A stretch of 37,404 nt of DNA from Paraburkholderia panacisoli (GTDB taxonomy: Bacteria; Pseudomonadota; Gammaproteobacteria; Burkholderiales; Burkholderiaceae). The notes beneath the pieces are model-generated. The model saw nothing but the letters and a program-made list of their open reading frames with translations, had not been told where the DNA came from and ran no database searches. Both the position numbers and the translations under genes were made by a program. The stretch spans positions 1 through 37,404 of the forward strand of contig NZ_VTUZ01000069.1 of the NCBI RefSeq assembly GCF_008369935.1, written 5' to 3'. Shown here one piece after another: positions 1 to 8,733 of this stretch. Numbering within the stretch: the stretch's first letter is position 1; every line of letters starts with the position of its first letter.

Positions 1-2
1 AT

Positions 3-116
3 TCGCAGGCCAAACTCAATGCCGTGGCAAGACGATTGAACGAGCGTCCGAGAAAGACACTGGACTACGAGACGCCCGCCGAACGATTCCAGCAAACTAT
101 TGCATCCACCGGTTGA
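3..116 (+). CDS. IS30-family transposase, C-terminal end (runs off the left edge)
   Basis: The last 37 codons of an IS30-type transposase are readable in one frame from base 3 to the TGA at 114-116. Visible residues include ARRLNERPRKTLDY and the ending RFQQTIASTG. This tail is nearly identical to that of the second copy at 23592-23705, so the identification rests on a direct internal match as well as on the typical IS30 C-terminal wording. The 5' part lies outside the window, so I cannot tell whether this copy is intact. The element probably ends within a few bases of the stop, because the two copies diverge about ten bases after it. Confidence 0.85.
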   Translation, partial: SQAKLNAVARRLNERPRKTLDYETPAERFQQTIASTG

Positions 117-351
117 ATCCGCCGTCGCTTCGCTGACATTCGTAAACCCGTGCCGACGAATGTCACCCCTCTTTTTTGACGAGTGCGTCTTACCGTTTAG
201 GGTTGTTCACCGACCCATCTTCGCCGTGCGGCACCGTCCCCTGTCATTGTCTGTTCGCCAAGAAAAGCAGTCACTCAAACCAGACAAATTTTTCTACACA
301 TCCTTGACTCTAAGCTCTAGCCGTCCGAAGTTTTGGACCCCGTTCTCTAGA
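117..351. other. Intergenic, between IS30 end and the lrp-type gene
   Basis: No convincing gene is seen. The stretch begins with the outer end of the IS30 copy. The rest lies 3' of the minus-strand regulator and shows no obvious hairpin terminator. Confidence 0.4.
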
Positions 352-825
352 CTAGGCCGCAAGCGGAACGGCGCCCGAACATTTGAGTTCGTCGAGACAA
401 ACACTGGACTTGACTCCGCTCACGCCCGGAATGCGCATCAGCGTATCGAGCAGAAACTCCGACAGCGCTTTCAGGTCGTGCGCCACGACCTTGAGCATGT
501 AATCGATATCACCCGTTACGACGAAGCATTCCTGAACCTCGGTGAGTTCCGCGATCATCCGCTTGAACTTCGACAGATCACGGACATGGCCTCGCTCCAT
601 CGTCACCTGGATGAAGGCCACGACGCCAAAGCCGAGCATCTGCGCGTCAAGCCGCGTCTCGTAGCACTTGATCACGCCCATTTCCTCGAGCCGGCGATGA
701 CGCCTCAGCGTCTGCGCGGGCGACAGCTTGATCGCTTCCGCCAGTTCGAGATTGGAGATGCGGCCCTGAGACTGAAGAACGTCCAGCAAACGCATGTCGA
801 TACGGTCGAAGTCGATTGTCTGCAC
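352..825 (-). CDS. Lrp/AsnC-family transcriptional regulator, divergent from hpd
   Basis: A 157-residue protein of standard Lrp/AsnC length. Residues about 5-55 form the helix-turn-helix part (ISNLELAEAIKLSPAQTLRR, with LEEMGVI closing it). Residues about 65-145 form the RAM/AsnC ligand-binding domain, with the typical VTGDIDYMLKVVA segment near residues 103-115. I place the start at GTG 825 (MQTIDFDRID) because a GGGGAAAG Shine-Dalgarno lies five bases upstream; a longer frame from TTG at 849 would bury that site. The gene is transcribed away from hpd across a 283-bp gap. Lrp-type regulators next to aromatic amino acid catabolic genes usually control them in response to the amino acid, so it probably regulates the hpd-permease-aminotransferase cluster; this is inference from position. 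Confidence 0.93.
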   Translation of the reverse strand: MQTIDFDRIDMRLLDVLQSQGRISNLELAEAIKLSPAQTLRRHRRLEEMGVIKCYETRLDAQMLGFGVVAFIQVTMERGHVRDLSKFKRMIAELTEVQECFVVTGDIDYMLKVVAHDLKALSEFLLDTLMRIPGVSGVKSSVCLDELKCSGAVPLAA

Positions 826-1108
826 TTTTCTTTCCCCGATCACAAGCAAAAAGAAATTTTAATGCACAAATAAGGGTTTGTCTGCGTTGTCTAGGAAATC
901 CAATTGCGTCGATAAAAAATTACACTGATTCCAGATTTCGCTGCGGCGAGAGCGCATGCATTAGGAGCGTGGCCAGACGCGCGGCCGGACTGACCACATT
1001 GCTCGCAAGGCGAATGGAGAAATTTTCTTTCATTTTCCCGACGCCCGGCACCAATCGGTGCTGGTTGCTCGCCAACAATCATTCATCATCCGCTGAACCT
1101 GAGAGATC
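826..1108. promoter_or_regulatory. Divergent promoter region between the Lrp-type regulator and hpd
   Basis: This 283-bp gap separates two divergent starts and must contain both promoters. It includes AT-rich tracts at about 845-885 and 905-935 (for example GATAAAAAATTACAC near 911), unusual for this GC-rich DNA and suitable for promoter and Lrp-type binding. No exact operator can be defined by eye. Confidence 0.45.
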
Positions 1109-2182
1109 ATGGCCGACCTGTTTGACAACCCGATGCAACTGATGGGCTTCGAATTCGTTGAATTTGCCTCGCCCATCCCCAACGTGCTGGAGCCGCTGTT
1201 CGAGCAGATGGGCTTCACTCTGGTGGCTCGCCACCGTTCGAAAGACGTGCTGCTTTACCGCCAGGGCGAGATCAACTTCATCGTCAATCGCGAGCGCCAT
1301 AGTCAGGCCGCTTACTTCGCCGCCGAGCATGGCCCGAGCGCGTGCGGCATGGCGTTTCGCGTGAAGGATTCGCACAAGGCCTATGCGCGCGCGTTGTCGT
1401 TGGGCGCTCAGCCGATCGAAATCGCAACCGGTCCGATGGAGTTGCGATTGCCCGCCATCAAAGGCATTGGCGGCGCACCGCTTTATCTGATCGACCGCTT
1501 CGAAGACGGCAAGTCGATCTACGACATCGATTTCGAGTTCATCGAAGGTGTTGAGCGCCGACCGGCCGGTCATGGCCTGCGCCTCGTCGACCACCTGACG
1601 CACAACGTCTATCGCGGCCGCATGACGTATTGGGCCAATTTCTACGAGACGCTGTTCAACTTCCGCGAGCTACGCTACTTCGATATCGAGGGCGAATACA
1701 CGGGTCTCACGTCGAAGGCGATGACGGCGCCGGACGGCAAGATCCGCATTCCATTGAACGAGGAATCGGGCAAGGGCAGTGGCCAGATCGAGGAATTCCT
1801 GATGGCCTTCAATGGCGAGGGCATTCAACACATCGCGTTCCTCACCGACGATCTGATAACGGTCATCGACAACCTGCAGATGGCAGGCGTGCCACTGATG
1901 ACGGGACCGAACAGCTACTACTACGATGCGCTCGAGACACGCCTGCCGGGCCACGGTCAACCGGTTGGCGAACTGCAATCGCGCGGCATCCTGCTCGACG
2001 GAACGACGGCAGGCGGCTCGCCGCGCCTGTTGCTGCAGATATTTTCCAAGCCGCTGCTTGGGCCGGTGTTCTTCGAATTCATCCAGCGCAAGGGCGACGA
2101 AGGCTTCGGCGAAGGCAATTTCAAGGCACTGTTCGAGTCGCTCGAACGCGATCAGATCGAGCGCGGCACGCTCAAGGTCTGA
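1109..2182 (+). CDS. hpd: 4-hydroxyphenylpyruvate dioxygenase
   Basis: A 357-residue enzyme, the usual length for bacterial HPPD. It converts 4-hydroxyphenylpyruvate to homogentisate with Fe(II) and O2, the second step of tyrosine breakdown in the cytoplasm. Two vicinal-oxygen-chelate domains are visible. The three iron ligands fall where expected: H162 in VDHLTHNV, H241 in GIQHIAF and E323 in VFFEFIQRKGDEGFGEGNF, matching the 161/240/322 spacing of Pseudomonas HPPD. The C-terminal substrate-gating helix (FKALFESLERDQIERG) is present. Start ATG 1109 follows GAGAGA. It begins the tyrosine module and is divergent from the Lrp-type gene; the permease follows after 171 bp. Confidence 0.97.
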   Translation: MADLFDNPMQLMGFEFVEFASPIPNVLEPLFEQMGFTLVARHRSKDVLLYRQGEINFIVNRERHSQAAYFAAEHGPSACGMAFRVKDSHKAYARALSLGAQPIEIATGPMELRLPAIKGIGGAPLYLIDRFEDGKSIYDIDFEFIEGVERRPAGHGLRLVDHLTHNVYRGRMTYWANFYETLFNFRELRYFDIEGEYTGLTSKAMTAPDGKIRIPLNEESGKGSGQIEEFLMAFNGEGIQHIAFLTDDLITVIDNLQMAGVPLMTGPNSYYYDALETRLPGHGQPVGELQSRGILLDGTTAGGSPRLLLQIFSKPLLGPVFFEFIQRKGDEGFGEGNFKALFESLERDQIERGTLKV

Positions 2183-2353
2183 CGCGCGCGCAACCGGCTC
2201 ATCGCCACTTCGACAATACAGATACCAGCAGGACACGGCACCGGCGTCACAAGCGTCGGCCGTGACGCCTCGGCATTTCGCCTGCCCGACCAGAGCGGAC
2301 GAGAAGCGAGGCGTGGCGTGCGGAATCCATCGCAGGACACAGGAGACAACATC

Positions 2354-3736
2354 GTGGCACACCAGCAACAGGGCTCGCTACACCGCGGCCTGAAGAATCG
2401 TCACATCCAGCTGATCGCGCTAGGAGGCGCAATCGGCACAGGCCTCTTTCTCGGCATCGCACAGACCATCAAGACGGCCGGGCCGTCGGTGCTGCTCGGG
2501 TACGCGATCGCAGGCATCGTCGCCTTCTTTATCATGCGGCAACTCGGCGAAATGGTCGTCGACGAGCCCGTCGCCGGTTCCTTCAGCTACTTCGCGGGCA
2601 AATACTGCGGGCAATTCTCAGGCTTCGTGTCAGGCTGGAACTATTGGGTGCTGTACATTCTCGTGTCGATGGCGGAACTGTCGGCCGTCGGCATCTACAT
2701 GCAGTACTGGTGGCCGGGTCTGCCAACGTGGGTATCCGCGCTCGTATGCTTCGGCGTCGTCAACGCGATCAACCTCACCAGCGTGAAGTCGTTCGGCGAG
2801 CTCGAGTTCTGGTTCTCGATCGTCAAGGTCGCGGCAATCGTCGGCATGATCGGCTTCGGCGGCTATCTGCTGATATCGGGCCATGCCGGCCCTGAAGCGG
2901 GCGTGGCCAACCTCTGGCGTCACGGTGGCTTCTTCCCGAACGGCGTGTCGGGTCTCGTGATGGCGATGGCCGTCATCATGTTCTCGTTCGGTGGACTGGA
3001 ACTCGTCGGCATTACCGCCGCTGAGGCGGATGATCCTTCGCACACGATCCCGCGCGCGACCAACCAGGTGATCTACCGGATCCTGATTTTCTACGTCGGC
3101 GCGCTCGGCGTGCTGCTGTCGCTGTATCCGTGGGAAAAAGTCGTCACCGGTGGCAGTCCCTTCGTGCTGATCTTTCACGCGATGAATAGTAACTTCGTCG
3201 CCAACGTGCTCAATGCGGTGGTACTTACCGCGGCGCTGTCGGTGTACAACAGCGGGGTCTACTGCAACAGCCGCATGCTTTACGGCCTCGCCGGCCAGGG
3301 CAATGCGCCGCGCGCGCTGCTGAAGGTCAACTCCCGCGGGATTCCGCTCGTCGCGCTCGGTGTGTCCGCGCTGGCGACGGCCGCCTGCGTGGTGATCAAC
3401 TACCTGATGCCGGGCAAGGCGTTTGAACTGCTGATGGGGCTGGTCGTCTCGGCACTCATCATCAACTGGGCGATGATCAGCGTCATTCATTTGCGCTTCC
3501 GGGTGGCGAAGGCGCGCGCGGGCGAGACGACCCTGTTCCGCAGCCTGGGTTATCCGCTGACCAACTATCTGTGTCTGGTGTTCCTCGGTGGCATTCTGGT
3601 CGTGATGTGGCTGATCCCGGATCTGCGCATGTCGGTCTACCTGATCCCCGTTTGGCTGGCCGTGCTGGGCGTTGGCTATCGCTTGCGCAATCGGCGCGCG
3701 GGCGCCTCCGTACCAGCTGGCGTGCCGACGCGCTAG
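2354..3736 (+). CDS. Aromatic amino acid permease (APC superfamily, PheP/AroP type)
   Basis: A 460-residue inner-membrane amino acid/proton symporter with about 12 hydrophobic segments. The N-terminus carries the family signature LKNRHIQLIALGGAIGTGLF (residues 13-32), followed by FIMRQLGEMVVDEPVAGSF, GWNYWVLY and FSFGGLELVGITAAEA. This wording and the LYPWEKV and LSVYNSGVYCNSRM regions follow PheP/AroP more closely than the proline or lysine permeases. I choose GTG 2354 because an AGGAGA site lies about eight bases upstream; the frame also opens at 2318 without a good ribosome site. It lies between hpd and an aromatic aminotransferase on the same strand, 43 bp before the latter, so uptake of phenylalanine or tyrosine is the likely role. 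Exact substrate preference cannot be read from sequence. Confidence 0.92.
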   Translation: MAHQQQGSLHRGLKNRHIQLIALGGAIGTGLFLGIAQTIKTAGPSVLLGYAIAGIVAFFIMRQLGEMVVDEPVAGSFSYFAGKYCGQFSGFVSGWNYWVLYILVSMAELSAVGIYMQYWWPGLPTWVSALVCFGVVNAINLTSVKSFGELEFWFSIVKVAAIVGMIGFGGYLLISGHAGPEAGVANLWRHGGFFPNGVSGLVMAMAVIMFSFGGLELVGITAAEADDPSHTIPRATNQVIYRILIFYVGALGVLLSLYPWEKVVTGGSPFVLIFHAMNSNFVANVLNAVVLTAALSVYNSGVYCNSRMLYGLAGQGNAPRALLKVNSRGIPLVALGVSALATAACVVINYLMPGKAFELLMGLVVSALIINWAMISVIHLRFRVAKARAGETTLFRSLGYPLTNYLCLVFLGGILVVMWLIPDLRMSVYLIPVWLAVLGVGYRLRNRRAGASVPAGVPTR

Positions 3737-3779
3737 GCACCCCGCTTTTGCAATCCTTTGGCTTAATCCAGGAACTAGC

Positions 3780-4985
3780 ATGTTTGAACACATCGATGCC
3801 TATGCGGGCGACCCGATCCTCACTTTGAACGAGAACTTCGCGAAGGATCCGCGCGCGCGCAAGGTCAATCTGAGCATCGGCATTTACTACGACGATCAAG
3901 GCCGCTTGCCAGTGATGCAAGCCGTCCGCGAGGCCGAAGGACAACTGATCGCGGAGCTGGGTCCGAAACCGTATCTGCCGATGGCGGGCTTCGCACACTA
4001 CCGCGATGCCGTGCAATCGTTGGTATTCGGCGACGACTCGGCAGCGCTTGGCGAGGGGCGCATCGCCACGGTGCAGACCTTGGGCGGCTCGGGCGCGCTC
4101 AAGGTCGGCGCGGATTTCATCAAGCGCTACTTTCCGGGCTCACGGGTGTGGGTCAGCGATCCGACGTGGGAAAACCATCGTTTCATCTTCGAGCGCGCGG
4201 GGTTCGAAGTCAGCGCGTATCCGTACTATGACGAGTCGAGCGGCGGTTTGAAGTTTGAAGCGATGCTATCGGCCATCGACGCGCTGCCGGCCCGCAGCGT
4301 CGTCCTGTTGCACGCGTGCTGTCACAACCCGACGGGCGTCGATCTGAACGACGCGCAATGGGTGGAACTGATCGACGTCATGAAGAAGCGGGAGCTGGTG
4401 CCATTCATCGACATGGCGTATCAGGGCTTCGGCGCCGGCATCGATGCGGATGCATTTGCGATTCTTGAACTCGTGCGCCAGAACGTGCCGGCGTTGGTGG
4501 CCAATTCGTTCTCGAAGAACTTCTCGCTGTACGGCGAGCGGTGCGGCGGACTGTCGGTGATTTGCGAGTCGCCGGAGATTGCCGGGCGCGTATTGGGTCA
4601 ATTGACGAGTGCGGTGCGCGCGAACTACAGCAATCCGCCGACGCACGGCGCGAAGATCGTAGCGCGCGTGCTGACGACTGCGACACTTCGGCAAGCGTGG
4701 CAAGAAGAGCTTGCCTCGATGTGCCAGCGCATCATGCGAATGCGTGCCGAGATCCATGAACACCTGCGCGGCAAGGTGCCGGACACGCTGCTCGCGCGAT
4801 ACCTCGAGCAGCGCGGCATGTTCACCTACACGGGGCTGTCGGCAGATCAGGTCGACACGCTGCGCGAACGGCAGGGCGTCTACCTGATCCGCTCCGGGCG
4901 CATGTGCGTCGCCGCGCTCAACGAGAACAACGTCGCGACGGTTGCGCAGGCCATCGCGAGCGTCATCTCGCGGGCAAGCGCTTAA
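3780..4985 (+). CDS. tyrB: Aromatic amino acid aminotransferase (class I, TyrB-like)
   Basis: A 401-residue PLP-dependent aminotransferase of the aspartate/aromatic (Ia) subgroup. It would move the amino group of tyrosine or phenylalanine to 2-oxoglutarate, giving 4-hydroxyphenylpyruvate or phenylpyruvate. Key residues are visible: HNPTG at 182-186, the D211/Y214 pair in FIDMAYQGF, the PLP lysine K246 in NSFSKNFSLYGER, and the carboxylate-binding Arg in SGRMCVAAL near the C-terminus. Start ATG 3780 follows AGGAACTAGC. The product of tyrosine transamination is the substrate of the upstream hpd enzyme, which supports a tyrosine role over aspartate. Symbol given by family resemblance; Burkholderiales often carry several paralogues, so it may bear another name. 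Confidence 0.92.
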   Translation: MFEHIDAYAGDPILTLNENFAKDPRARKVNLSIGIYYDDQGRLPVMQAVREAEGQLIAELGPKPYLPMAGFAHYRDAVQSLVFGDDSAALGEGRIATVQTLGGSGALKVGADFIKRYFPGSRVWVSDPTWENHRFIFERAGFEVSAYPYYDESSGGLKFEAMLSAIDALPARSVVLLHACCHNPTGVDLNDAQWVELIDVMKKRELVPFIDMAYQGFGAGIDADAFAILELVRQNVPALVANSFSKNFSLYGERCGGLSVICESPEIAGRVLGQLTSAVRANYSNPPTHGAKIVARVLTTATLRQAWQEELASMCQRIMRMRAEIHEHLRGKVPDTLLARYLEQRGMFTYTGLSADQVDTLRERQGVYLIRSGRMCVAALNENNVATVAQAIASVISRASA

Positions 4986-5016
4986 GACTGCCGCAAGCCC
5001 TCACCGTCTGTCGTGA

Positions 5017-5202
5017 TCAGGTTCGCTGCTCGCTCCGTTTGCCGTCGTGCTTGAGCGTCGGATCGAGCAACGAACTCTTAGCGTCAAGCGACGACGCTTG
5101 CCCGAGCTTCGCATAGTCGCTTTTGAGCCATACGTCGGCCACTTCGCGTCCACGTTCGAACAGCGTTTTGAGCAATGGCCAGGAGTTGCCGCCCGTCCAC
5201 AT
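5017..5202 (-). pseudogene. Coding-like C-terminal fragment, family not recognised
   Basis: Reading minus from ATG 5202 gives 61 residues (begins MWTGGNSWPLLKTLFERG, contains DVWLKSDYAKLGQ, ends GKRSEQRT) with codon use like the real genes nearby. It looks like the tail of a larger protein whose 5' part has been replaced by the dispersed repeat that begins just upstream. I do not recognise the family. It could also be a short intact gene; no good ribosome site precedes the ATG. Confidence 0.35.
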
Positions 5203-5266
5203 CCGAAGCTACCATTCGAGCGGTGCGTCCACTCCGAAACCTGCCCGAAGGCCAATGCGAGCAGAT

Positions 5267-5395
5267 CGGCCATTGCCGACGTTCGGGGGATCCGTGGTCT
5301 ACGTCAGCAATGCGGCGCACTGCTGACCACGGTGCTGTCGGACAGCCGAACGGCCGCTTTCCGCCTTCGCGAACTCACACTCCGACCCAATCCGG
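5267..5395 (+). repeat. About 129-bp dispersed repeat, copy A (inverted copy at 18726-18855)
   Basis: This segment starts CGGCCATTGCCGACGTTCGG and is matched on the opposite strand at 18726-18855. By eye there is one mismatch across roughly the first 80 bases and a handful plus a one-base indel after that. It carries no gene. Sequence just upstream (GATCGGCCATT at 5264) belongs to the same repeat family seen in other gaps. Confidence 0.85.
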
Positions 5396-5546
5396 CCAGC
5401 GGATTCCGCGCCGCTTCAATGGCAGCTTCCAAGGCTCCAACGGCCACCTGCGCCTTTATGGCAGTCAGTGAGTATTCGGCCAATCGGGCTTTGTCATGGT
5501 CAATGAGCACACTTCGTCCTCGGTAACGCACTAGCCAGATACACAC

Positions 5547-6350
5547 TTACTTGATCTTGCTGTCACCTCCAGTCGAACTGCGGCTGACAGCGGCTTTAAT
5601 GGTGTGAACGATGTTGTCGAGGGCTCCAAACATTGCTTCTACCGCGTATCCCGCAAGGAACGGAAGTACGGTGGCGCTAATGAACTTGTTGGACGGGAAC
5701 AGACCAACGGACATATAACCTAGAACCGCCCCAAGGATCGCTCTCAACGTGTAGGTGTGGCCGTCTCGGAGACGATATGTCTGCGTAGCTAGCCCTTGCA
5801 AAATGCTCCTCAGAATATAGACGCATGCCCCCATAAAGCCTAAGAAAATCGATTCGGCGAAGGATGCAGCCGAAATGAAACTGACAAGATCTTTTGGCAG
5901 CGATTCTGGCTTGAGTCCATTTAATGTGGCCATTATAAAAACTAATGCCAGAGAACACAAAGTCATATAAATCCACAGGCTAATAAGATTTTTTATTTTT
6001 CCCTTGATCTGTTGCTGTCGACCACTTAAGCGTTCTGGCGCAGCGGACATAAGATAAGCTATTTCGAGTGACTCAGGTGTCGCCGGATATATTTTCTGGC
6101 TCAAAGCATCGACCGACTCTAATAACGCTAGCTCATCTTCTTCGGGCAAAGGCTCATTTTTTTCGAATGATATTTGAGATCTATACATTGCTTTAGCCGC
6201 CTTCTCCAAGATGTCTCTTGGCACGTCAATTCCTTTTTCTGAGGAATACGTTAGGAGCCTTGCTAAATTGTTTGTCATTCGATGAGCAAGGTTGGGGGCC
6301 CAATTAGGTGGGGCAGATATCGAGTCCGACGCACGAGTTTCTCGGTTCAT
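5547..6350 (-). CDS. Hypothetical membrane protein with four predicted transmembrane segments
   Basis: A 267-residue protein of unknown function. Residues 1-118 are hydrophilic and charged. Four hydrophobic segments follow at about 121-143, 157-181, 203-218 and 223-245, the last containing LPFLAGYAVEAMFGALDNIV. A similar FLAGY-(S/A/N)VE-(L/A)-(L/M)F ending recurs in other bacterial membrane proteins of unknown role, by my recollection. Start ATG 6350 follows AGGTGAAAGA, a good ribosome site. The gene is visibly richer in A/T than its neighbours (AT runs such as GATTTTTTATTTTT near 5990) and sits alone between repeat-filled gaps, which suggests horizontal acquisition. No enzymatic motif is seen. 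Confidence 0.75.
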   Translation of the reverse strand: MNRETRASDSISAPPNWAPNLAHRMTNNLARLLTYSSEKGIDVPRDILEKAAKAMYRSQISFEKNEPLPEEDELALLESVDALSQKIYPATPESLEIAYLMSAAPERLSGRQQQIKGKIKNLISLWIYMTLCSLALVFIMATLNGLKPESLPKDLVSFISAASFAESIFLGFMGACVYILRSILQGLATQTYRLRDGHTYTLRAILGAVLGYMSVGLFPSNKFISATVLPFLAGYAVEAMFGALDNIVHTIKAAVSRSSTGGDSKIK

Positions 6351-6840
6351 TCTTTCACCTATGTATGAAAAGACCTGCGCTCGCTTTTTTTGTTCCGGGG
6401 AGGGAGTTCAGCGTGGCTCACTGGCGCCGGTTTTCGGGCAAGCAGGCCGCACCAGCATTACCCCCTACGTCGTTGATGCCTTAGGGCTTTAAAATTATTG
6501 TAATTTTATTCTTACTTCGGTAATCGTAAAACGCCGATAAATCAGGGACCTCACGCGACTTTTGTTCTCTCTAACATATATCCCGCTCGTCGTATCACGA
6601 GAGCGCATTGGTGGAGTTCAATCGCAACATCTGGCTCGCGCCGGCGCCTTCCGAACATACGGTTAAGTATAGGATAGAAATTCGAAACCACCCTTACGTC
6701 CACATAACCAATAAACCGAATGGTCGTGAGGATTGTCCTCCGCGCACGCTCTGCAGCGACGCTGAATATCTCGCACCCAATGAGTTGAGTTTCCGGTTCA
6801 GGAAAATGCCGATGACCATGACCGGTATGGTTTAATTGGA
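6351..6840. other. Intergenic, AT-rich then unassigned
   Basis: No gene is supported. The part near 6480-6580 is AT-rich (TTAAAATTATTGTAATTTTATT) and may hold the promoter of the membrane protein or a foreign-DNA boundary. A 75-codon plus-strand frame at 6608-6835 has no ribosome site and no recognisable content. Confidence 0.4.
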
Positions 6841-7150
6841 AAAGCGGTCGCCGGCGATTGACCTCAGGCTGGCGTTTAAAGAATGACTATGATGGCACGA
6901 TCGGCTCGCGAATTTCCGTTGCGGAGCGCGGAGGCGACGTTCGAACGTCCTTGTGACAGTGTGGACCAATGGCCGTTGATGGCCCGCATCGAGCCCGACG
7001 ACGACTGGCTCAGGACGACCCTAGGCGGACGGTGGACTAGGCACCACCTAGTCGGCAGCTTTCAGTGGTGCAACGGCCACTCATGCTCTCGCGTCGGTCG
7101 CCAGTCGATCGGCCATTGCTATCTTTGGTCCAACAATGCGCGCTACCGAT
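6841..7150. repeat. Decayed dispersed-repeat block
   Basis: A mosaic of motifs that recur in other gaps: AAGCGGTCG, the 14-bp palindrome GACGTTCGAACGTC near 6940, CCAATGGCCG and an exact GATCGGCCATTG at 7107-7118. The last word also occurs at 5264, and as GATCGGCCATT at 12665. No coding content. Confidence 0.5.
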
Positions 7151-7494
7151 AATCCTCGGTAAGACCTAGGTCCTATTGATTGGCTGACGCGAGCCCAAGA
7201 CGATGCATATTTCCGGAGGTCATTGGCAGGCAGCGACTTCACGCCAAAACTTGGTCGATACCGGACGGACTAGTCCATGACGAGATTGGGGGTTTTTCAT
7301 CTCCGTATTAGAACCCTCGTGCTCGCGGCACAGTCGGTAGGGGATGCCCAACGTAGCCGCTCCGTTTCGCGCCAAGTCGTACGGGGACTGGCCAATCCAC
7401 CGCGACTCGCGGATCTGAGTGCGACGAAGACGGGCAAGGCTACGGCAACGTCTGTTACTCGTCAGTCGCGGCCCGTTTGGTGGAGGAAAAGAAG

Positions 7495-8733
7495 ATGCAA
7501 TGGTTTGATACGATAAGGTCCGCCTTGCTGGCGCTGCCGTCCCTGGCAAAGTTGGCGATTTTCCTGGCAGTTATTGTTGGCGCTCCCGTGCTTGCGCGGC
7601 GCCTCAGAATTCCAGAACTCATTGTGCTGCTCATTTTCGGGGTCCTTCTGGGACCTCACGGGCTCGATGTCTTCAAGCGGGACGATCCGGTCGCGCAGTT
7701 CTTCGCGGAGCTCGGGGTGCTGATGCTGATGTTCACGGCCGGGCTTGAGATCGACATCGATCTGTTTCGGCGAACACAGACTCGGTCGATCGCATTCGGA
7801 ATAATTACTACCATGATGCCGCAGGTGATCGGCACCGCACTGGGTCTGGCGTTCGGCTATCCAATTATTCCCGCTATCGTCATCGGCTCGCTGCTCGCAT
7901 CGCACACCTTGATCAGCTTGCCGATCGTCACGCGTCTTGGTGCCGTGGGGCTGGAACCGGTCGTCGTCACGATCGGCGCCACTCTCGTATCGGACACGCT
8001 GTCCCTAATCGTGTTTGCAATTTGCGTGTCAATCTACACGACCGGCTTTTCGCCATCTGGCCTCGCCGTGCAAATTGCTGAGGTCGCCATTTTCGTGCCC
8101 CTGGTCCTGTTCGGCGGCAGCCGTGTGGGCGCTTGGGCACTGAACAAGCTGCGCGACAACGAGCACGGCTTTTTCATCACAATGCTTGGCATCTTGGCAG
8201 TGGCTGGCGAGCTTGCAAATCTGATCCAACTGCCAGGCATTGTCGGCGCCTTTCTGGCCGGATTGTCAGTCAATGCCGCGGTCGGCAACCACCCCGCGAA
8301 GGAGAAGCTGGAATTCGTTGGCAAGGCCATGTTCATCCCTGTCTTCTTCGTTGTCACCGGCTTCCTGATCGCACCCATCGCATTCGAGCATGCTGTCTGG
8401 ACGCACTTTTGGCTGGTTGGAGGCCTCATATGTGCCCTGATCTTGGGAAAGGCAATTGCCGCGTTTCTCGCGGGGCGTATATTTGGCTACTCACGTCAGG
8501 CGAAGCTGACGATGGTGGCGCTGACGTTGCCGCAGGTTGCGGCCACGCTTGCGGCCACGTTGGTCGGCTATAGAACGTTCAATGCAGCCGGAATACGGTT
8601 GCTGGACGCGAAGATGCTAAATGCAGTGCTGGTGTTGCTGGTTGTTACTTCGATCCTTGGGCCGCTCCTGACGGAGCGGTTTACCCCCAGACTGGTCAAG
8701 GACGAGGCGCCAACAAAGGCCCCTGAGGTCTAG
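7495..8733 (+). CDS. Cation:proton antiporter, CPA2/Kef-type, membrane part only
   Basis: A 412-residue, very hydrophobic protein with about 12-13 transmembrane segments. It matches the Na+/H+ exchanger (CPA2) fold: GVLLGPHGLDVF at 49-60, the family phrase FTAGLEIDIDLF at 80-91, ASHTLISLP at 135-143, and GIVGAFLAGLSVNAA in the second half. The C-terminus stops at LVKDEAPTKAPEV shortly after the last helix, so it lacks the RCK/TrkA-N nucleotide-binding domain that gates true KefB/KefC. It most likely exchanges Na+ or K+ for H+ across the inner membrane. ATG 7495 is preferred over a TTG six codons earlier because GGAGGAAAAGAAG lies directly upstream. It appears to be a single-gene unit. Confidence 0.9.
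   Translation: MQWFDTIRSALLALPSLAKLAIFLAVIVGAPVLARRLRIPELIVLLIFGVLLGPHGLDVFKRDDPVAQFFAELGVLMLMFTAGLEIDIDLFRRTQTRSIAFGIITTMMPQVIGTALGLAFGYPIIPAIVIGSLLASHTLISLPIVTRLGAVGLEPVVVTIGATLVSDTLSLIVFAICVSIYTTGFSPSGLAVQIAEVAIFVPLVLFGGSRVGAWALNKLRDNEHGFFITMLGILAVAGELANLIQLPGIVGAFLAGLSVNAAVGNHPAKEKLEFVGKAMFIPVFFVVTGFLIAPIAFEHAVWTHFWLVGGLICALILGKAIAAFLAGRIFGYSRQAKLTMVALTLPQVAATLAATLVGYRTFNAAGIRLLDAKMLNAVLVLLVVTSILGPLLTERFTPRLVKDEAPTKAPEV

Noticed and set aside
2243..2269. 8-bp hairpin (GGCGTCAC / GTGACGCC) between hpd and the permease
   Set aside because: Short stem with an 11-base loop and no U-run; too weak to call a terminator or attenuator.
2630..3793. Long minus-strand open frame (387 codons) opposite the permease
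   Set aside because: It is the antisense shadow of a clear permease gene, with His/Gln/Arg-rich composition typical of GC-rich antisense frames.
6608..6835. 75-codon plus-strand frame
   Set aside because: No ribosome site and no family resemblance; lies in decayed intergenic DNA.
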